Source: RBG-16-49-21 sp040768125
Lineage (GTDB): Bacteria > Spirochaetota > UBA4802 > UBA5550
DNA length: 64,000 bases
Reading direction: 5' to 3'
Assembly: GCA_040768125.1 (NCBI GenBank)
Contig: JAXGNG010000003.1
Span: 1-64,000 of the forward strand
The position numbers and the translations under genes were made by a program. The stretch's first letter is position 1. Each line of letters begins with the position of its first letter. Shown piece by piece: positions 25,926 to 34,318 of the stretch. The notes below the pieces were generated by a model, which made no database searches, was not told the DNA's origin, and worked only from the letters and a program-made list of their open reading frames with translations.

Positions 25926-26582
25926 ATGCGTCTTTCAATTCTCGGCATCACCGGCAGTCCGGTCAGGGACGGCAACGTCGAGTTCTTTTTGAAGCAGATG
26001 TTCGATTCGGTACAGGGCGCAGACATATCTGCTGAAGCCGTCCATCTTTCGTCAACGGACATACAGGAATGCCGGCACTGCAACTTCTGCCTCAGGAAGC
26101 AGACGCCAGACCGCTACTGCGCGATCAGGGACGAAGCCCAGGAGATATTCCGCAAGGCCGAGGCCGCCGACATCATCGTGCTCGCCAGTCCCGTGTACTT
26201 TATGCGCACGAGTGCGAAGATGGCGGCCCTGCTTGACCGGATGCGCGTGTTCGTGTTCGGCAACATCGCCGGCGGAAAGCTCAGGAACAAGGTGGGGGTG
26301 AGCGCGGCCGTCGCCTGGGCGCGCCATGGCGGCCTGGAGACCACGCACCTCACGCACCTCTACTTTTTTATGACAACGGAGATCCTGCCGGTCAGCGTGC
26401 ACCACTGCATCAGCCCCCTCGGCGCCTCTGCCGTGGCCAGCGAGGGAGGCATGGGCCTTTTCAACAGGGACATACGGCTCGGCGTCGAGCGGGACAAGGC
26501 CGGCCTCCATTCGGCTTCGTCGATGATGAGACGTGCTGTTGAGCTCGCGACCATTGTCAGGAAGGGCGGCGGAAACGGGTGA
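25926..26582 (+). CDS. NAD(P)H-dependent flavodoxin-fold oxidoreductase
   Basis: 218 residues from ATG 25926, with GAGGAGG upstream; an in-frame start at 25887 lacks such a site. The N-terminal LSILGITGSPVRDGNVE is the phosphate-binding loop of FMN-reductase/flavodoxin-like proteins. A cysteine cluster follows (CRHCNFCLRKQTPDRYC), then the ADIIVLASPVYFM strand-loop that holds the flavin ring. The family reduces quinones, nitroaromatics or iron-sulphur partners using NAD(P)H; cysteine-bearing members are common in anaerobes. The product family is clear, the substrate is not. Confidence 0.85.
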   Translation: MRLSILGITGSPVRDGNVEFFLKQMFDSVQGADISAEAVHLSSTDIQECRHCNFCLRKQTPDRYCAIRDEAQEIFRKAEAADIIVLASPVYFMRTSAKMAALLDRMRVFVFGNIAGGKLRNKVGVSAAVAWARHGGLETTHLTHLYFFMTTEILPVSVHHCISPLGASAVASEGGMGLFNRDIRLGVERDKAGLHSASSMMRRAVELATIVRKGGGNG

Positions 26583-26633
26583 ATCGCAAGGCTTTCGTCC
26601 GGTGGTTAATGTCTTGAAAATATTTTTTCATCT

Positions 26634-26698
26634 CCCATGATGGTTCACATGAAACACCATCACTTCACTGGCCCCGCTACGGGCAGGAGACTTTTTCC
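26634..26698 (+). repeat. leader element copy B (65 bp), directly before a gene
   Basis: Differs from copy A at four positions. Its GGCAGGAGA serves as the ribosome site of the gene starting at 26702, and its CCCG-CTA-CGGG hairpin lies just upstream of that site. In this copy GATGG can also pair with CCATC around the CACATGAA segment; that pairing is broken in copy A. Confidence 0.75.
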
Positions 26699-26701
26699 AC
26701 T

Positions 26702-27055
26702 ATGATTAATGAAAAGATTGCCGCCATTGCCGCTGAAACAGAGGCGATTCTTTCAGAGAAAGGATACGTGGGCATATACGAAATTGAACTCCTGGTGGAA
26801 AACCGGATCCTCGCGAAGGAATCATTGCAAAGCATTGAGAGCGCCCTGGGCCTGAAGAGTTATACAGGTTTTCTTGATGCGATTGTAGGGCGCGTCATCT
26901 CGAAGCTGTCGCACCGGGACCAGTACTCTATCTGCAATGATACGCTGCGAATCGGCATTATATCAAAGGACTATCCTGGCAGATCGATCATACGGGAACT
27001 TGAAGGGATATGGGATGTCAAGTTCGACAGGGTGGAAAGCTTTGACCGCAGGTAA
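26702..27055 (+). CDS. hypothetical protein led by the repeat element
   Basis: 117 residues, no signal or membrane segment. The N-terminal half looks helical (AAIAAETEAILSEKGYVGIYEIELLVE); the C-terminal half is mixed, with RIGIISKDYPGRSIIRELEGIWDVKFD. No family is recognised. The start codon is set by the repeat element's AGGAGA about 11 bases upstream. It precedes the Fe-S protein gene by about 80 bases and may share its transcript. Confidence 0.6.
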   Translation: MINEKIAAIAAETEAILSEKGYVGIYEIELLVENRILAKESLQSIESALGLKSYTGFLDAIVGRVISKLSHRDQYSICNDTLRIGIISKDYPGRSIIRELEGIWDVKFDRVESFDRR

Positions 27056-27137
27056 TTGCCTGTCGGCAGTACATTATTTATTCTGAGGACGAGTATCGTG
27101 TTCCCCGGTCGACATGTAGCCAGGGTAAGATTATGAG

Positions 27138-28040
27138 ATGGTGAAATTGATCATGATATTAAAAAACAAGTACAGTGGACTGGCCTTGAGGGACTCCAGT
27201 ATTGAAGATTATAATGCCAGGGTCAGAGATAACGGTGTCCAGTCAATACTGTCATGGATCATTTCAAGCGGCAAAAGGCTCAGGCCTTTTAAGGTGATAT
27301 TATATATTTTCCATTTAGGGAAAATTCCCGGTTTGAGGCGTATCATTCCCTGGCTTAATCCTAAAAAAAACTGCATCAATTATCTTCCCGTCAACAGGTC
27401 GCTTAAAACCTCTGGCAGCGTGCTGCCTTCTCAGGTGGCCCATGACATTATTGACGCGGCCTCTGTATTTATCAGGATGAAAGAATGCGGCTGCCGACTG
27501 ATGGGCGACTGTCGCAATCACAGGCATGATATAGGATGCATCTTCATGGGGGAAACCGCCCTCAGCCTGCCCCACGGGGTAAGTGAACGTATTTCACGGG
27601 AAGAGGCCCACCGCCATGTCGAAAGGGGCATAGCAGACGGCCTTGTCCCCATGACTGGAAAAGTAAGCATTGATAACTTTATTTATATGACTCCTGACAG
27701 AAAAAAACTGGTGGCCATCTGTTTCTGCTGTCCCTGCTGTTGTATTTTGAGATCATACAGGCATGTCCCCGGGAACTATCTCGATGGCATTGTAGAACCT
27801 ATCGAGGGCCTGACGATTGAAGTGAATGACAACTGTACCGGGTGCGGGACCTGCATCGAAACCTGTCCGTTTGCGGCTATTTCCATCAGGGACGGTAAAG
27901 CAGTACATTCAGACAGATGCCGGGGCTGCGGCAGATGCGAAACCAATTGTCCGGAGCATGCCGTTATAATCAAAATTTCAAACGATGATTATGTTGGGGA
28001 GATAAAGAGCAGAATTGATTCATATGTCGATTATCAATAA
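27138..28040 (+). CDS. cysteine-rich 4Fe-4S dicluster protein
   Basis: 300 residues. The C-terminal part holds two classic ferredoxin motifs, CTGCGTCIETCP and CRGCGRCETNCP, for two [4Fe-4S] clusters. The middle carries CGCRLMGDCRN with a later IGCIF, and an unusual run CFCCPCCC (about residues 200-207). The latter resembles cysteine-dense segments known in some anaerobe ferredoxin-like proteins. Extra clusters or a bound metal are therefore likely. There is no membrane segment. It probably shuttles electrons in the cytoplasm; partner unknown. ATG 27138 has a poor ribosome site, and ATG 27153 is an alternative start. Confidence 0.82.
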   Translation: MVKLIMILKNKYSGLALRDSSIEDYNARVRDNGVQSILSWIISSGKRLRPFKVILYIFHLGKIPGLRRIIPWLNPKKNCINYLPVNRSLKTSGSVLPSQVAHDIIDAASVFIRMKECGCRLMGDCRNHRHDIGCIFMGETALSLPHGVSERISREEAHRHVERGIADGLVPMTGKVSIDNFIYMTPDRKKLVAICFCCPCCCILRSYRHVPGNYLDGIVEPIEGLTIEVNDNCTGCGTCIETCPFAAISIRDGKAVHSDRCRGCGRCETNCPEHAVIIKISNDDYVGEIKSRIDSYVDYQ

Positions 28041-28410
28041 GAGTTTCGATTTATTGCGGATTCGAAAAACAGTATCGCCACTTCGTCGACTGTTGTTGCC
28101 GGTGGATTTTATTCAAGTTCCTTCTTCGTTTGCCAGAGTTTTTCACTCAACGAAACATGCACTATAAATGCAACTGTCCGGCAAATTGTGCTTCACACGA
28201 CCCCCGTGGTGTGCCATGCGTAGTGTCGGTGCAACCCTTGGCGTCTCCCGGGCGCCACCTGGCCAGGGCGGTAATACCCTGATTGCAGCGCAGTATTGAC
28301 AACGAACAAAACCGCGGGCAGGCGTAAAATACCTTGCCGTTATGGAGTATTTTCAGTATGCTATTGAAACAGCAGTGCCTGCGGCGGTATCATCATACGG
28401 GGGGTACGCA
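28041..28410. other. 370-base gene-free stretch
   Basis: No gene, tRNA or recognised RNA class is seen. There is a possible hairpin around CACACGACCCCCGTGGTGTG. A TTGACA at 28296-28301 has no matching -10 box at a normal distance. Confidence 0.4.
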
Positions 28411-29058
28411 ATGACAGGGAAACGGGTTTTCATAATCATTGTAATACTGGCGGCGGTGCTCATAATTGCCTGGATCGCAGTCGGGTATTTTTCGGTACGC
28501 GGCCTGGAGGGTCCGGGGTACACCGTGACGGAAAAGAAAGCGGGGTACGAGGTCCGCCGTTACAGTGATTACGTGGTGGCGGAGACAACAGTGGATGGCG
28601 ACTACGCCGCCTCGACCAGTGAGGGCTTCAGGAGGCTGTTCGGCTACATCTCCGGCAACAACAAAAGCAGGAAGGCGATCGCCATGACCGCGCCGGTGGT
28701 GTCGCAGAACGAAAGCCTTTCCGAAAAAATTGCGATGACCACGCCGGTCATCAGCGCCGAGGGAAAGGACCGCTGGTCCCTGGCCTTCGTGATGCCCTCC
28801 CGGTATACCCTGGACACGCTGCCGGTGCCACTGGATAACCGGGTGACGCTGAGAAGGGTCCCCGGGGAAACCGTGGCGGTGTCGTCCTTCAGCTGGTACG
28901 TGAGCGAAGCGCGTCTCGGGGAGAAGAGCGCCGAGCTCGCGGCCCTCCTGAACTCCGACGGGTACCGTGTGAGGACGATGAAATCGGCGCGGTATGACCC
29001 GCCCTTTTCGCCGCCCTTCATGAAGCGGAACGAGGTCTGGGCGGTGCTGGAGGAGTGA
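28411..29058 (+). CDS. SOUL-family heme-binding-like protein, membrane-anchored
   Basis: 215 residues from ATG 28411; an upstream in-frame ATG at 28342 would add 23 residues without a clear role. An N-terminal hydrophobic segment (about 5-27) anchors or exports it. The rest is a SOUL domain: GYEVRRYSDYVVAETTV, the repeated IAMTAPVV and IAMTTPVI blocks, WSLAFVMPSRY, and a C-terminal PPFSPPFMKRNEVWAVL. Family members bind heme or tetrapyrroles with low conservation of ligands. Its role here is unknown. It is convergent with rsgA, with a gap of 13 bases. Confidence 0.88.
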   Translation: MTGKRVFIIIVILAAVLIIAWIAVGYFSVRGLEGPGYTVTEKKAGYEVRRYSDYVVAETTVDGDYAASTSEGFRRLFGYISGNNKSRKAIAMTAPVVSQNESLSEKIAMTTPVISAEGKDRWSLAFVMPSRYTLDTLPVPLDNRVTLRRVPGETVAVSSFSWYVSEARLGEKSAELAALLNSDGYRVRTMKSARYDPPFSPPFMKRNEVWAVLEE

Positions 29059-29071
29059 CCGCCCCCCCTCG

Positions 29072-30136
29072 TTACCGGCTGTCTCTCTCCCGGTTATATC
29101 TCTTTATCCGGCGGTGCAGTTCTTTATCCTTCCGCTTTTTTTCCTGGCGCGCTCCGTCGTCGACCCTGCTCTCGAGGTAGGCCATCTCCTTCCGCAGCCT
29201 CCAGTAATTCTCCAGCCGCGGGGAATCGAGGACCCCTTCCTCGACGGCCTTTTCCACGGCGCACCCCGGCTCCCCGGCGTGGCGGCAGTCGCGGTAGCGG
29301 CACCCTTTCCCGAGCTCCGCGATATCGGAGAAGGATTCGTCGAGGGCCTCGCCGTCCCAGGGCATGAGCTCCCGCATCCCCGGCGTGTCGATGATCATGG
29401 CGCCGCCGGGGAGGAAGAGGAGCTCCCGGGCCGTGGTGGTGTGCCTGCCCTTCAGATCGTCGCCGCGCACCTCGGCCACGGCCTGCCGCTCTTCCCCGAG
29501 GAGCCGGTTGACGATGCTCGATTTTCCCGCGCCTGAGGGACCGAGGAGACAGGCGGTCTTTCCCGGGACGAGGAAGCCGCGCGTCTCGTCGAGGCCATTC
29601 CCGGTCAGGGCGCTCAGGAGGATGACACGGGCGCCGGGAATCCGCGACGACACCTCCCGGGCTATCGCGTCGGCGCCATCGTCCAGGTCGCATTTGTTGA
29701 GGACAACAACGGGAAGGATCCCCGATCCTCCCGCCAGGGCGAGATAGCGCTCCACGAGGGGAAGGTTCATCCTCAGCACGTCCTGGACAATGAACATGAC
29801 GTCCAGGTTCGCCGCCATGACCTGCTCGGAGCTTGCGGTGCCCGGCGTTTTCCGCGAGAGAGCGTTTCTCCGGGGCACGATATCCTGTACCAGGGCCACG
29901 GTGCCCCCGGTGTCCCTCGCCAGGACCCAGTCTCCCACGACGGGGAACGGCTTTTCACCGGCGTGAAACCTACCGGCGAGGACGCCGGTCAGTTCACCCT
30001 TTTCGCAGGCGAGGGTGCAGGAATCGCGGGAAATAAACAGGACGCGGGCCGGAACGAGCCCCTGTTCCGCGTGGTGTAAAAAGTAGTCTTCGAAAACGGG
30101 GTTCCACCCCAGTCGGGCAAGATGGTCGAATTTCAT
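29072..30136 (-). CDS. rsgA: ribosome small subunit-dependent GTPase A
   Basis: 354 residues with the circularly permuted GTPase order typical of RsgA: an N-terminal OB-fold, G4 VVLNKCDL, then G1 GPSGAGKSSIVNRLLG, the switch region with GRHTTTARELLFL, and G3 DTPGMREL. The C-terminal zinc domain has CRYRDCRHAGEPGCAVEKAV. The protein helps mature the 30S subunit. ATG 30136 has GAGAGG upstream. All motifs are intact. Confidence 0.95.
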   Translation of the reverse strand: MKFDHLARLGWNPVFEDYFLHHAEQGLVPARVLFISRDSCTLACEKGELTGVLAGRFHAGEKPFPVVGDWVLARDTGGTVALVQDIVPRRNALSRKTPGTASSEQVMAANLDVMFIVQDVLRMNLPLVERYLALAGGSGILPVVVLNKCDLDDGADAIAREVSSRIPGARVILLSALTGNGLDETRGFLVPGKTACLLGPSGAGKSSIVNRLLGEERQAVAEVRGDDLKGRHTTTARELLFLPGGAMIIDTPGMRELMPWDGEALDESFSDIAELGKGCRYRDCRHAGEPGCAVEKAVEEGVLDSPRLENYWRLRKEMAYLESRVDDGARQEKKRKDKELHRRIKRYNRERDSR

Positions 30137-30571
30137 CGTAGTAACCTCTCATCAGTATGGGTATGTCCGGGCAACAGCCTGCCGCGGCCCCCGCCAGGGG
30201 CCGTCCCGGATGTCAATTGATGAAAAGGTTATGCAATCATACGCGGTATTTTCTAAACACCGCAATGTAAATCCATGCCCCTCCGCCTGTCAACGGAATT
30301 TTCATCATACCCGCGCATGCCGGCCTGAAGGGGGATGTTTCATCAGGGCCGGATCCATCAGCGGGTCGTGGCGCGCAGCGGAAGCGCACGCCTCCTGGAG
30401 GAGCGAAATCGGATTCTCTGCCTGCGTCCGTTTATATCTTGCAATTGCATATCGCAGTCGATAGATTCAGTCACATGAGGCGCGTTGCCCAGCCTGCTCC
30501 CCGGCAACACGGGAGTCTTTTTCCTGGATGATACGCCCGGCGGGGACGCGCGTGATCAGGAGGCATGGCGT
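30137..30571. other. 435-base gene-free stretch with a leader-element copy
   Basis: It contains a GC hairpin CGGCCCC/GGGGCCG (30185-30203) without a uridine run, and a third, diverged copy of the leader element at 30472-30524. No protein gene is supported. Confidence 0.45.
30472..30524 (+). repeat. leader element copy C (diverged, 53 bp core)
   Basis: It has the same 53-base spacing as copy B from CACATGA to CTTTTTCC, and again three bases then ATGAT. The middle differs but keeps a CCCCG...ACGGG core: CTCCC can pair with GGGAG, or GTTGCC with GGCAAC, as alternatives. It precedes a small membrane protein gene by 47 bases. Confidence 0.5.
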
Positions 30572-30889
30572 ATGCTTGCGGTAATCATTATCGGACTGGC
30601 GCTGTTTGTTTCACTCATGGCCCTCGCGGTCATCCTGCCCCTGAGGCCCGGGTGGATCCGGATAACCGAACGCTTTGTCTGCCCCAGGGGAAGCACCATG
30701 GAGGTCCAGACATCAAAGCTGAGCTACCACCGGCCCGGCGAGCGGGGGCTTGTCGTTATGTGCAAGGGCCCGGGCGGGATGACCTCCATCAACGGCAGGG
30801 CGGTGTTCTGCCTCTGGTTCATCTTTTTTCTTTGCGCGCTGGTACCTTCCGTCTTCGCGGGACTATTCTTATTGAAGGGATACCTGTGA
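30572..30889 (+). CDS. small membrane protein
   Basis: 105 residues with two hydrophobic segments (about 2-22 and 80-102) around a polar loop (CPRGSTMEVQTSKLSYHRPGERG). ATG 30572 is set by AGGAGG eight bases upstream; a longer frame from 30485 has no ribosome site. No family recognised. The leader element lies just upstream. Confidence 0.6.
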   Translation: MLAVIIIGLALFVSLMALAVILPLRPGWIRITERFVCPRGSTMEVQTSKLSYHRPGERGLVVMCKGPGGMTSINGRAVFCLWFIFFLCALVPSVFAGLFLLKGYL

Positions 30890-30913
30890 TGGGCCAGGAC
30901 AAAGGGACGCTGG

Positions 30914-32116
30914 TCACAACCCTGCATGCTTTTCAACGACCCACCGGCAGAAGGGGAAGCTCCCGGTGAAGGCGGGGCTCACGGCGTTGAGAATGTGGAC
31001 GGAGGAACCGTCGCCCTCCACGACGAAATCTTGAAGTAGCTCCCGGGTGCTCCGGCGCATAAGCTGGGCACGTATGCCGGGCCTGCTCCACTCCCTGAAG
31101 CCGTCCCGGTCGAGGCCGTGGACCATGCCCGCGGCGAGGCCCACGAAATGGGAACGCCGGTACTTCCGCATCTCCTTGATGGCCAGGTCCCGGAACCCGA
31201 AGGAATTCCTGGCGAAGAGGTCCGCCTCGCGGTAGAGGGTCTCGACGGCCTCCCGTGGACTGAAGTTCGCCAGGCCCCGGTAGTTTTCCCTCCAGAAGGC
31301 GGGGATCGCCGTGGGGCCTATCTTGACCCTGCCGTCCACGGTGACCGTGAAGTGCACCCCCAGGAAGGGATTGTTCAGGTTCGGCACCGGGTAGATGTTT
31401 GTCCTTACGGGATTGTCGCTCCCACTGTACTTCAGGTAGATCCCCTTGAAGGGTATGATGACGTAGTCCCCGCCGAACCCCCAGTCCCGGGCGATCCTGT
31501 CGGCGTAGAGCCCCGCGGCGTTGATGAAGAGGCCGGCCTCGACGGTTCCCCGGGAGGTCCGCACTGCCCCCTCGCCGAGCCTCTTCCCATAGGCGCGGTT
31601 GAAATCGATGGCCACGCCGCGCCGGATAAGGTCGTCCCTCAGGGCCCGGCAGACTGCCAGGGGGTCCAACGTGGCCGTGGCGGGGGAATGGAGGGCCATC
31701 TCATGGGTCCGCGCGTTCGGATCGATATCCGCGAGCTCCCGGGCGGAGATGAGAGACACGTCGACGCCGTTGGCCCTGCCCCGCCGCGCCAGCTCCTGGA
31801 GCCCCTCGAGCTCCGTCTCGTCCCGGGCGACCACGACCTTCCCGCATCGGTTGATCGCCAGGCCTTCGCGGTGGCAGAAATCAGCGAGCTCCCGGTTCCC
31901 CTCCCGGGTGAACCTCGCCTTCAAAGAATCCGCCGTGTAGTAGAACCCCGCGTGGAGCACGCCGCTGTTTCGGCCGCTGGAGTGGTACCCCGTGTCAGGT
32001 TCCTTTTCGATGACGCGGATGGTCTTCCCGGGACGGCTCGCCAGGAGCTCCCGGGCCAGGGCGAGCCCGATGATACCCGCGCCTATGACGCATATGTCGG
32101 ACCTGTCCGTCTTCAA
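30914..32116 (-). CDS. lhgO: L-2-hydroxyglutarate oxidase/dehydrogenase
   Basis: 400 residues, the usual length for LhgO. The N-terminal FAD motif is VIGAGIIGLALARELL; the family signature HSSGRNSGVLHAGFYY follows at about 45-60; later come FINAAGLYADRIA, PFKGIYLKY and VPNLNNPFLGVHFT, all typical of LhgO. The enzyme oxidises L-2-hydroxyglutarate to 2-oxoglutarate, giving electrons to the quinone pool or oxygen. A link to the 2-hydroxyacyl-CoA dehydratase genes at the window start is possible but unproven. The next gene upstream encodes a NifA-type regulator on the same strand. Confidence 0.92.
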   Translation of the reverse strand: MKTDRSDICVIGAGIIGLALARELLASRPGKTIRVIEKEPDTGYHSSGRNSGVLHAGFYYTADSLKARFTREGNRELADFCHREGLAINRCGKVVVARDETELEGLQELARRGRANGVDVSLISARELADIDPNARTHEMALHSPATATLDPLAVCRALRDDLIRRGVAIDFNRAYGKRLGEGAVRTSRGTVEAGLFINAAGLYADRIARDWGFGGDYVIIPFKGIYLKYSGSDNPVRTNIYPVPNLNNPFLGVHFTVTVDGRVKIGPTAIPAFWRENYRGLANFSPREAVETLYREADLFARNSFGFRDLAIKEMRKYRRSHFVGLAAGMVHGLDRDGFREWSRPGIRAQLMRRSTRELLQDFVVEGDGSSVHILNAVSPAFTGSFPFCRWVVEKHAGL

Positions 32117-32276
32117 CTGCCGTGCCCCGTTTCCGTTGACAATATCGTATGATGATGGCGTGTAGAAAGTGGGGATAGTGTGATAATTCCCGGGCGCCTG
32201 TCCAGAACTTTCCGCCTGTCACGGGTCTTGATGGTTCCATGACCATTCATGGCCCGTGCATGGAATCGGGAGAACA

Positions 32277-33809
32277 TTACACCTTGAATTTCAGGTAATC
32301 TATGCCCAGGCGGCTGATCCTGTAGGATAAAATCCTCTTGGTGGTCCCAAGCTGCTTTGCCGTGCGGGTGATGTTCCCCCCGTTCATCTTCAGGTGGTCA
32401 ATTATTATTTCCTTTATAAACCTGTCGCTCATCTCGTCGAGCGTGAGCGGCCGCCCGGGTTCCTCGGCGATCTGGAGAGAGGGAGGGAGATGATAATTCC
32501 TGATGACGTTCTCCCTGCAGAGGATCACCGCCCGCTCGATGCAGTTTTCCAGCTCCCGTATGTTCCCCGGCCAGTGATACTGGACCAGGAGGTCGATGGA
32601 ATCGGTGCTTAGTCTTTTAATATCCTTCCCGTGCCTGTTGCTGAACTTTTCCAGGAAGTGGTCGGCGAGGAGCACGATGTCGGCCCTCCGTTCCCTCAGG
32701 GGAGGGATGTATATCGGGAAGACATTGAGCCGGTAAAAGAGGTCCTCCCTGAAGGATTTATCGGCGATTTTTTTCGAGAGGTCCTGGTTGGTGGCGGCGA
32801 TTATCCGCACGTCCAGGGGTATCGTATCGGAGCCCCCGATCCGCTCGATTGACCGCTCCTGGAGCACCCTGAGAAGATGCACCTGGAACCGCTGGTTCAG
32901 GTCACCGATCTCGTCAAGGAAGATGGTCCCGCCGTCCGCCATTTCAAACCGCCCCTTCCGGCGCTGCAGCGCCCCGGTAAAGGCGCCCTTTTCGAAGCCG
33001 AAGAGCTCGCTCTCGATAAGGTTCTCCGGCAGCGCCGCGATATTCACCTTGACAAACGCCCTGTCCCTGCGGCCGCTGTTCCCGTGTATGGCGTCGGCCA
33101 CCAGTTCCTTGCCGGTGCCGCTTTCGCCGGTAATGAGCACGGTTGAATCCGTCTCCGCCACCATGAGTATCTGCTCATGGAGCTCCTTCAGGAGGGGTGT
33201 CTCGCCCACGATCTTCCTGTCGCCGGCCTGCATGGAGAGCTTCAGCTGGAGGAGCCTGTTCTCGTCTTTCAACTGCTTCTCCCGACGCAGCATCTCGCGC
33301 CTGGCGCTGACCGCGTGGGCGATCATCACCGAAAGGGTCGTCAGGACCCGGAGCTCTTCGGCGTACTCACCTTCCCGCCGGGGCAGGTCCACCGATATGG
33401 TCCCGATGGTGCTGCCGGAAAGCTTGACCGGCACGCAGATAAAGGATATGTCCTGCTTCCCGCTTTTCCTCGCCTCCGTCCTGTCGAGGAACCTCGGTTC
33501 ATCCACCACGTCATGGACAACCATCGGCTCGCCGCTTGACACGACGGATCCGATGATCCCCTCGCCGAGGCGGTACACCCCTTTCTTCACTTCGTCGTCT
33601 GAATAGCCGTAGGATACGTCAATGACGATGTCGCCGGTCTCCTCGTCGTAGATATTGATCATGCCCCGAACTATACCGTAAAAGGAGGCCAGGTTTTCCA
33701 GGGCCCTGTCGAGCATCGCGGATATTTCCCTTTCCCGGGTGAATATCCTTCCCATCTCGTAGAGGAAGCCGGTGTCCCGCCTGTCATGGCTGTCTGTCGT
33801 GTCGTTCAT
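32277..33809 (-). CDS. NifA-type sigma54-dependent activator (GAF-AAA-HTH)
   Basis: 510 residues from ATG 33809 (a longer frame reaches 33896). Order: GAF sensor (about 20-165), AAA+ domain with Walker A GESGTGKELVADAIH, the sigma54-contacting loop FEKGAFTGA (intact), Walker B GGTIFLDEIGDL and sensor FREDLFYRLNVFP, then a Fis-type helix-turn-helix near the end (NGGNITRTAKQLGTTKRILSYRI). It needs RNA polymerase with sigma54. The glnK-amt genes lie next to it, which suggests nitrogen-dependent control. I found no clear -24/-12 site upstream of amt. Confidence 0.92.
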   Translation of the reverse strand: MNDTTDSHDRRDTGFLYEMGRIFTREREISAMLDRALENLASFYGIVRGMINIYDEETGDIVIDVSYGYSDDEVKKGVYRLGEGIIGSVVSSGEPMVVHDVVDEPRFLDRTEARKSGKQDISFICVPVKLSGSTIGTISVDLPRREGEYAEELRVLTTLSVMIAHAVSARREMLRREKQLKDENRLLQLKLSMQAGDRKIVGETPLLKELHEQILMVAETDSTVLITGESGTGKELVADAIHGNSGRRDRAFVKVNIAALPENLIESELFGFEKGAFTGALQRRKGRFEMADGGTIFLDEIGDLNQRFQVHLLRVLQERSIERIGGSDTIPLDVRIIAATNQDLSKKIADKSFREDLFYRLNVFPIYIPPLRERRADIVLLADHFLEKFSNRHGKDIKRLSTDSIDLLVQYHWPGNIRELENCIERAVILCRENVIRNYHLPPSLQIAEEPGRPLTLDEMSDRFIKEIIIDHLKMNGGNITRTAKQLGTTKRILSYRISRLGIDYLKFKV

Positions 33810-33964
33810 GCCGCCAATACTCGTTGCACGGGAATCTGAAAAAATGATCGTTCCCCGGTAGTTACACTCAATATACACAAACGCCCGGCAATGCAATATA
33901 TTTATTCCCTATTGCAGTGCCGGGCGATAAAATTTACACCGGGGCGCTACGCCCGGGTCCGCTT

Positions 33965-34306
33965 CTACCCTATGGCGGTTTCTCCCGTCTCCTCGGTGCG
34001 GATACGGATGCAGTCGGCCAGGTCAAGGGCGAAGATCTTGCCGTCGCCGATCTTGCCGGTTTTGGCGCCCCGTATTATGGCCTTTACCGTCCTCTCGTAG
34101 AAATCGTCGTTGACGGCAATCTCCATCCGGATCTTCTCGAGGAGGTTCACCTCCATCTCGACCCCCCGGTAGGTTTCCATATATCCTCCCTGCTGGCCGC
34201 ACCCCAGGGAATTGGTGACGGACATCTTGGTCACCTCCTCCTTGAAGAGCTCCTGTTTCACGTCGTTGAGGCGCTCGGGCTGGATGTAGGCTATGATCAA
34301 TTTCAT
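33965..34306 (-). CDS. glnK: PII signal-transduction protein (GlnK-type)
   Basis: 113 residues, standard PII length. It begins MKLIIAYIQPERL. The T-loop reads GGYMETYRGVEMEVN, so position 51, the uridylylated Tyr in E. coli PII, is Met. The C-terminal GKIGDGKIFALDLADCIRIRT binds ATP/ADP. It lies 12 bases after amt on the same strand, the usual amt-glnK pairing, and would plug the ammonium channel. Without Tyr51 it is probably controlled by ligands alone. Confidence 0.93.
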   Translation of the reverse strand: MKLIIAYIQPERLNDVKQELFKEEVTKMSVTNSLGCGQQGGYMETYRGVEMEVNLLEKIRMEIAVNDDFYERTVKAIIRGAKTGKIGDGKIFALDLADCIRIRTEETGETAIG

Positions 34307-34318
34307 GGTGGACCTCCC

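Noticed and set aside
28296..28330. TTGACA with TAAAAT as a promoter for the SOUL gene
   Set aside because: The spacing is 23 bases, too long for a normal sigma70 promoter.
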